Positions 5,501 to 9,044 of a DNA stretch of 9,044 nucleotides are shown piece by piece. The position numbers and the translations under genes were made by a program. The notes below the pieces were generated by a model. The model had not been told where the DNA came from and did no database searches. It saw only the letters and a program-made list of their open reading frames with translations. Origin of the DNA: Candidatus Auribacterota bacterium (GTDB lineage Bacteria; Auribacterota; JAFGBW01; JAFGJP01); NCBI GenBank assembly GCA_016929035.1, contig JAFGJP010000019.1:1-9044 (forward strand), given 5' to 3'. Position 1 is the first letter of the stretch, and each line of letters opens with the position of its first letter.

Positions 5501-6379
5501 ATGAAAGGTGCTCTTATGGAAAAAGAAGAAAAAAAAGATGTTTTGCTTGAGCCTCCGGAAGATCAACGCAAAAGAAACACGTCCGGTGAAGTTACGGATT
5601 TGAACGCATTAGCAGAAGGAAATGGAGAAGTTCATGTCCGAACAGAGGATTTCTCAATTTTTTACGGCACGAATGAAGCGGTCAAAAAAGTCAAAATGAA
5701 CATCCCTTCAAAACATGTGACAGCGATCATCGGGCCAAGCGGGTGCGGGAAAAGCACATTTCTTCGAGCTATCAACAGAATGAACGATCTTATTCCGTCA
5801 TGCTACACAAAAGGCAAGATGTATTTTGACGATCATGATATCTACAGCCAGAAAACCGACGTGGTGACTCTTCGAAGAAGAATAGGCATGGTTTTTCAAA
5901 AACCGAATCCTTTTCCTAAAAGTATTTTCGACAATATCGCCTACGGCCCACGCCTTCATGGAAACAAGAATAAAAACGAACTCTTTCAAATCGTTGAAAA
6001 AAGCCTGATGCACGCAGCCCTCTGGGATGAAGTCAAAGACAGGTTAAATGAGAATGCTCTTGGCCTTTCAGGAGGACAGCAGCAGCGCCTGTGCCTGGCC
6101 AGAACCATGGCGGTTGACCCGGAGATCCTTCTCATGGATGAGCCGACTTCTGCCCTTGATCCCAAGGCAACGGCAAAAATAGAAGACCTTATTGCGGAGC
6201 TCCGGGGAGAATACACGATCATCATCGTCACACATAATATGCAGCAGGCAGCACGTGTTTCTGACTATACGGCCTTTTTTTATGAAGGTATCCTTATCGA
6301 GTTCGGTGACACCAAAGAGCTTTTTCAAACTCCAAGAGAAAAACAAACAGAAGATTATATTACTGGACGTTTCGGTTAA
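5501..6379 (+). CDS. pstB: Phosphate ABC transporter ATP-binding protein PstB
   Basis: This cytoplasmic ATPase drives phosphate import. All ABC motifs are intact: Walker A 'GPSGCGKST' at 78-86, Q-loop 'VFQKPNPFPKSIFDNIAYG' at 131-149, signature 'LSGGQQQR' at 189-196, Walker B 'ILLMDEPTSALDP' at 209-221 and switch histidine 'THN' at 244-246. The 'NRMNDL' after Walker A and 'QKPNPFP' are specific marks of PstB among ABC proteins. At 292 residues it exceeds the E. coli protein (257) because of an acidic and lysine-rich N-terminal tail of about 42 residues before the domain starts at 'VHVRTEDFSIFYG'. ATG 5501 has GAAAGGA nine bases upstream. ATG 5516, preceded by AAAGGTG, is a possible second start that would remove five residues. 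It lies 6 bp after pstA and 31 bp before phoU. Confidence 0.97.
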   Translation: MKGALMEKEEKKDVLLEPPEDQRKRNTSGEVTDLNALAEGNGEVHVRTEDFSIFYGTNEAVKKVKMNIPSKHVTAIIGPSGCGKSTFLRAINRMNDLIPSCYTKGKMYFDDHDIYSQKTDVVTLRRRIGMVFQKPNPFPKSIFDNIAYGPRLHGNKNKNELFQIVEKSLMHAALWDEVKDRLNENALGLSGGQQQRLCLARTMAVDPEILLMDEPTSALDPKATAKIEDLIAELRGEYTIIIVTHNMQQAARVSDYTAFFYEGILIEFGDTKELFQTPREKQTEDYITGRFG

Positions 6380-6410
6380 TCTACTTTATTAATAAAAGGA
6401 GAATAAAACA

Positions 6411-7085
6411 ATGGCGGTTCACCTGCAAAGAGAAATTAAAAGATTAAAAGAGCTTATCTTCAATCTCATCTCACGCGTTGAGAACAATGTCAAACTCTCT
6501 GTCAAGTCTCTTAAAGACAGAGACAAGAAACTGGCTCAGCAAATCATTGATTCTGATGTAGAGATCGACCGGATGGAAGTGGATGTTGAAGAGGAATGCC
6601 TGAAGATCCTTGCTCTCCATCAGCCGGTTGCCATTGACTTGAGGTTGATCATTGCTTTCATGAAAATCAATAATGATCTGGAAAGAATCGGTGACCTTGC
6701 TGCCAATATTGCTGAAAGAGCCATATTTCTCAGTTCTCAGGTTGAGCCGAGCATGCTTATTGACTTCACTGATATGGCGGGAAAAGCCCAGATCATGCTT
6801 CGAAAAAGTCTGGATGCTCTTGTCAACTTCGACCTTAAAGAAGCCCGTCTGGTCTGCTCTTTGGATGATGAAGTGGACCAGATGTACAGGGAAATCCTGC
6901 GCAATATCAAGGAAGAAATCGAAAAAAATCCGTCTTATTCAGAAATCTACATTCAGCTTCTTTCTGTGGCCAGGCAGCTTGAACGCATCGCTGATCATGC
7001 GACAAACATCAGCGAAGATACGATTTATATGGTTGAAGGACACATCGTCCGGCACAGGGATAAGACCTGTCAGAGCATCGAATAA
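6411..7085 (+). CDS. phoU: Phosphate transport system regulator PhoU
   Basis: This 224-residue cytoplasmic protein is the negative regulator that connects Pst transporter state to the Pho two-component system and limits phosphate uptake. It has the two repeated three-helix PhoU domains. The first contains 'VDVEEECLKILALHQPVAIDLR' (57-78) and the metal-site motif 'ERIGD' (91-95). The second contains 'ERIADHATNI' (191-200). Both E-x-x-x-D metal-binding motifs are intact. The length is close to the usual 220-240. The start ATG 6411 is preceded by AAAAGGAG with nine bases spacing. It is the last gene of the pst locus and converges on a second PhoU-like gene, with 40 bp between the two stop codons. 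No clear hairpin terminator is present in that gap, so the two transcripts may overlap. Confidence 0.96.
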   Translation: MAVHLQREIKRLKELIFNLISRVENNVKLSVKSLKDRDKKLAQQIIDSDVEIDRMEVDVEEECLKILALHQPVAIDLRLIIAFMKINNDLERIGDLAANIAERAIFLSSQVEPSMLIDFTDMAGKAQIMLRKSLDALVNFDLKEARLVCSLDDEVDQMYREILRNIKEEIEKNPSYSEIYIQLLSVARQLERIADHATNISEDTIYMVEGHIVRHRDKTCQSIE

Positions 7086-7125
7086 CCATTCTGCCTCTCA
7101 CAGTTTTTTCAATTCGGACGTACAA

Positions 7126-7824
7126 TCATGTTTCTTCTGAGAAGAGAGCTGTGATTCCTTCGAGGTGAGAATCCGGAGCAGGATTTTCCGCATTCATCGC
7201 TTTTTCGTCTCTCTTTTGCAACAGGCAGGCATCCTGGCATATCCTCTGATTCAGCTCGATTATTCGATCGAAAATAAATCCCACCTGGACCAGCCGGCAG
7301 ACAGGCTCGATCTGACCTTTTTCTGATGACACTATATCCTTAAGAAATTTTTCAAAAAGTGCAGAAAAATAATCTCTCTGCTCCCTGATAATTTCCTTCA
7401 TATCAGATCTGCAGTTTAAAAAAAAGCTGATGCAAAGCTCCATATTCTTCAGGATAAGCGTTGACATAGAGGAAATCTCCCTGGGATAAAAAATCGGCGG
7501 CTGTGTAAAGAAATATATTCCGGCCTCAGCCACTTTAGCTATCTGAAAAGAGAGAATCTTGAGCTTGCTGTTCATGACCATCATGCTCAAAATCTCGTTA
7601 AGATCACCTGCTTTTGGCTGATAACAGCTGATCGTGTTCATACAGAGCTCATCAATGAGGCCGCAGGAAAGCGCAATGACAGGAAAATCCACATCGAGGA
7701 CATGATGCAATCTGTCTTTCTCTCTGTTCAAAAACCCTTCGATCGATCCATGAGCGGCTTTTTCTATCCTGTTCGTATGACTGAGAAAAGACTGCTTAAC
7801 CAGACTGAGCTTTTCCTGAAACAT
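7126..7824 (-). CDS. Divergent PhoU-like protein with degenerate metal-binding motifs
   Basis: The 232-residue product has the length and all-helical character of PhoU. It aligns by eye with the neighbouring PhoU: 'NTISCYQPKAGDLNEILSMMVMNSKLKILSFQIAKVAEA' (63-101) corresponds to PhoU 'LKILALHQPVAIDLRLIIAFMKINNDLERIGDLAANIAER'. The key ERIGD becomes K-I-L-S-F. In the second half 'FDRIIELNQRI' (185-195) replaces 'LERIADHATNI', so the acidic residues are only partly kept. The protein ends in a tail of about 30 residues absent from PhoU. It is probably cytoplasmic and may modulate PhoU, PhoR or the transporter, but that is inference from context. The start is ATG 7824, preceded by AAGGGGG at five bases. 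An in-frame ATG at 7842 would add six residues and lacks a ribosome-binding site. A general helical-bundle protein unrelated to PhoU is the main alternative. Confidence 0.72.
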   Translation of the reverse strand: MFQEKLSLVKQSFLSHTNRIEKAAHGSIEGFLNREKDRLHHVLDVDFPVIALSCGLIDELCMNTISCYQPKAGDLNEILSMMVMNSKLKILSFQIAKVAEAGIYFFTQPPIFYPREISSMSTLILKNMELCISFFLNCRSDMKEIIREQRDYFSALFEKFLKDIVSSEKGQIEPVCRLVQVGFIFDRIIELNQRICQDACLLQKRDEKAMNAENPAPDSHLEGITALFSEET

Positions 7825-7904
7825 GCTGCCCCCTTGTATCATGATATGTTTTAACTGACAGAAGCCCCTTTTTCCCTGCCAGTGCTCAGTTTTTAAAATG
7901 GTCT

Positions 7905-7956
7905 AAAAAAAATAACAAAAAAAAATGCCAGCATGCTTATTCATAACATGCTGGCA
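7905..7956 (-). terminator. Intrinsic terminator of the porin gene
   Basis: TGCCAGCATG (7926-7935) and CATGCTGGCA (7947-7956) form a perfect 10-bp stem with an 11-base loop, in which TTAT and ATAA can pair further. Read on the minus strand, after the porin stop at 7985, the hairpin is followed by nine T residues and then a second run of eight. On the plus strand it is followed only by G and five T residues, so it may work weakly in that direction too. The next minus-strand gene (start 7824) must therefore have its own promoter in about 7830-7905. I see no strong one there. Confidence 0.9.
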
Positions 7957-7984
7957 GTTTTTCATATCAAACACGCTCGCTTTG

Positions 7985-9044
7985 TTAGAATTTGATCACG
8001 CAGTCAAGCTGAAGGACCTGCTGATCTTTATCGCTTGATATCCTCTGGATATCATAGTAGTCAAGGCCAAGGATCACATTCTTGGCAACAGCGTATTCCA
8101 CGATGAACTCATAACCCTTGATGTCGGTCTTTCCGCTGAAAGCATCGCTGTCAGGAAATATATCCAGCCAGGCGTCTTTTTCCAGCTCACGGTAGTTAAC
8201 AGCCACCTGCCATGTGCCCGGATCTTTGATTTTCTTGCTTCCTATAGCTGCAAGAATAAGATAACCGTCTTCACTGACATCATCATTTTTGATGTACTCG
8301 CCGCCGACTTTGAACATATAATCTTTTCCGTCGCCGCCCGCAAAACCGTATTCGATAACGCCGGTCAGGCCGTAGGAATTATAATCATAGACAAGGCCTT
8401 CATCATCATCGACCGTGTTCGTGCCGCCGCCTTCGTAAAAAGAATTGCCTTCAAGGTTGGTAAAAGAATAGTAGGCAACAGCCAACTTGTATTTAATCGC
8501 GTCAGCCTTGCCGCTGATACCAGCCTGTATAGGGAACATAAAAGGATCATCTTCGGTTGAGGAGTATTCATCAAGCCAGAAAATACCGCCCTGTGCGTAG
8601 ATCTCGACATCCGGGGCAACTTCTCCGCCTAACCAGATATGCTGCCCTTCAAAGTTGATGTCACCGTCAAAAAGAAGGTCTTTTGCCAGGGTAAGATAAT
8701 TGGAAGGCTTTCCGAATTTGCCAAGAGTCAGCTTAACAGGGTCTGACGGCTTCCATTCGAAATACGCCAGGTCAAGGGCTATGCCCTTTGTGGAAAAGTT
8801 GTCATCCATAGTCTCGTTGGTCGAGCGCGGGTCATCTCCGCCGCTTGCCAGCCCTGCAACGACCTTCAACTGCTCTGTGATCTCCGTCTCGAATCCGAAG
8901 CGGAAGCGGATCCTTTCCCTGCTTCTCGTCTCTTTGTCGGTCTCTTCCTGAGTCTGATATCTGAGGCGCAGGTCTCCCTTGAATTTCGTGTTTTCATAGA
9001 AATCAGCAAAGACCGGGGTTACAAAGCCTGTAATGAAAATGGCT
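7985..9044 (-). CDS. Outer-membrane porin (putative porin family), 5' end beyond the window
   Basis: The frame stays open from the stop at 7985-7987 to the right edge, showing 352 residues. The first visible residues (A-I-F-I-T-G-F-V-T-P-V-F-A) are the end of a Sec signal peptide, cleaved before 'DFYENTKFKG', so only about ten residues are missing. The mature protein alternates amphipathic strands: 'KGDLRLRYQTQEE', a helical-turn basic stretch 'RSRERIRFRFGFE', 'GIALDLAYFEWKPSDPVKLTLGKFGKP', 'YGLTGVIEYGFAGG', 'TWQVAVNYRELE' and 'YEFIVEYAVAKNVILGLDYYDI'. It ends in phenylalanine (CVIKF), the usual signal for beta-barrel insertion. The family is the 'putative porin' type of about 350-400 residues found in deltaproteobacteria and relatives. 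The substrate is not readable, but its location near the pst locus makes phosphate or polyphosphate passage possible. Its promoter is outside the window. Confidence 0.88.
   Translation of the reverse strand, partial: AIFITGFVTPVFADFYENTKFKGDLRLRYQTQEETDKETRSRERIRFRFGFETEITEQLKVVAGLASGGDDPRSTNETMDDNFSTKGIALDLAYFEWKPSDPVKLTLGKFGKPSNYLTLAKDLLFDGDINFEGQHIWLGGEVAPDVEIYAQGGIFWLDEYSSTEDDPFMFPIQAGISGKADAIKYKLAVAYYSFTNLEGNSFYEGGGTNTVDDDEGLVYDYNSYGLTGVIEYGFAGGDGKDYMFKVGGEYIKNDDVSEDGYLILAAIGSKKIKDPGTWQVAVNYRELEKDAWLDIFPDSDAFSGKTDIKGYEFIVEYAVAKNVILGLDYYDIQRISSDKDQQVLQLDCVIKF

Noticed and set aside
7843..7905. Pho box or sigma-54 promoter upstream of the PhoU-like gene
   Set aside because: There is only a single TTAACTG-like half-site with no 11-bp partner. 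The GG...GC spacing around TGGCAGGG does not fit the -24/-12 consensus.

Overview
This window looks like part of the chromosome of a Gram-negative bacterium with moderate GC content. The evidence is an outer-membrane porin with a C-terminal phenylalanine, a periplasmic phosphate-binding protein with a signal peptide, and the tail of a pilin-like protein. The gene repertoire and protein style fit a Desulfobacterota-like (deltaproteobacterial) lineage, but nothing here fixes the taxonomy. There is no rRNA, tRNA, CRISPR array, phage gene or recognisable transposase.

Left part (1-1861): the end of a pilin-like gene (+) converges on a small unrecognised secreted or membrane-anchored protein (-). 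Upstream of the latter lies an interspersed-repeat-like element of about 140 bp with imperfect inverted ends. Next comes a divergent pair: a small LsrG-like ABM-fold protein (-) and a LysE/RhtB-type exporter (+), which share a 69-bp intergenic region with a good minus-strand promoter.

Centre (1862-7085): a complete phosphate-specific transport locus in the order pstS-pstC-pstA-pstB-phoU, all on the plus strand. Two arrays of four TTAACA-like half-sites, each with exact 11-bp spacing, lie upstream of pstS and again between pstS and pstC. They look like tandem Pho boxes for a PhoB/PhoP-type response regulator. The array between the genes suggests that pstCAB-phoU has its own phosphate-starvation promoter. 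PstS captures phosphate in the periplasm, PstC and PstA form the membrane channel, PstB supplies ATP hydrolysis, and PhoU is the regulator linking transporter state to Pho signalling. PstA carries an insert of about 175 residues after its first membrane helix, and PstC carries an extra segment of about 65 residues in mid-protein. No phoR or phoB gene is in the window.

Right part (7086-9044): convergent to phoU is a second, highly diverged PhoU-like gene that has lost most of the metal-binding motif residues. Further right, on the same minus strand, a porin gene runs off the window edge and ends at a strong intrinsic terminator. Its position beside the Pst locus makes phosphate or polyphosphate passage a reasonable but unproven role.

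The items most worth a second look are the duplicated 11-bp-phased Pho arrays, the degenerate PhoU paralogue, the enlarged PstA and PstC permeases, and the repeat element near 652-789.
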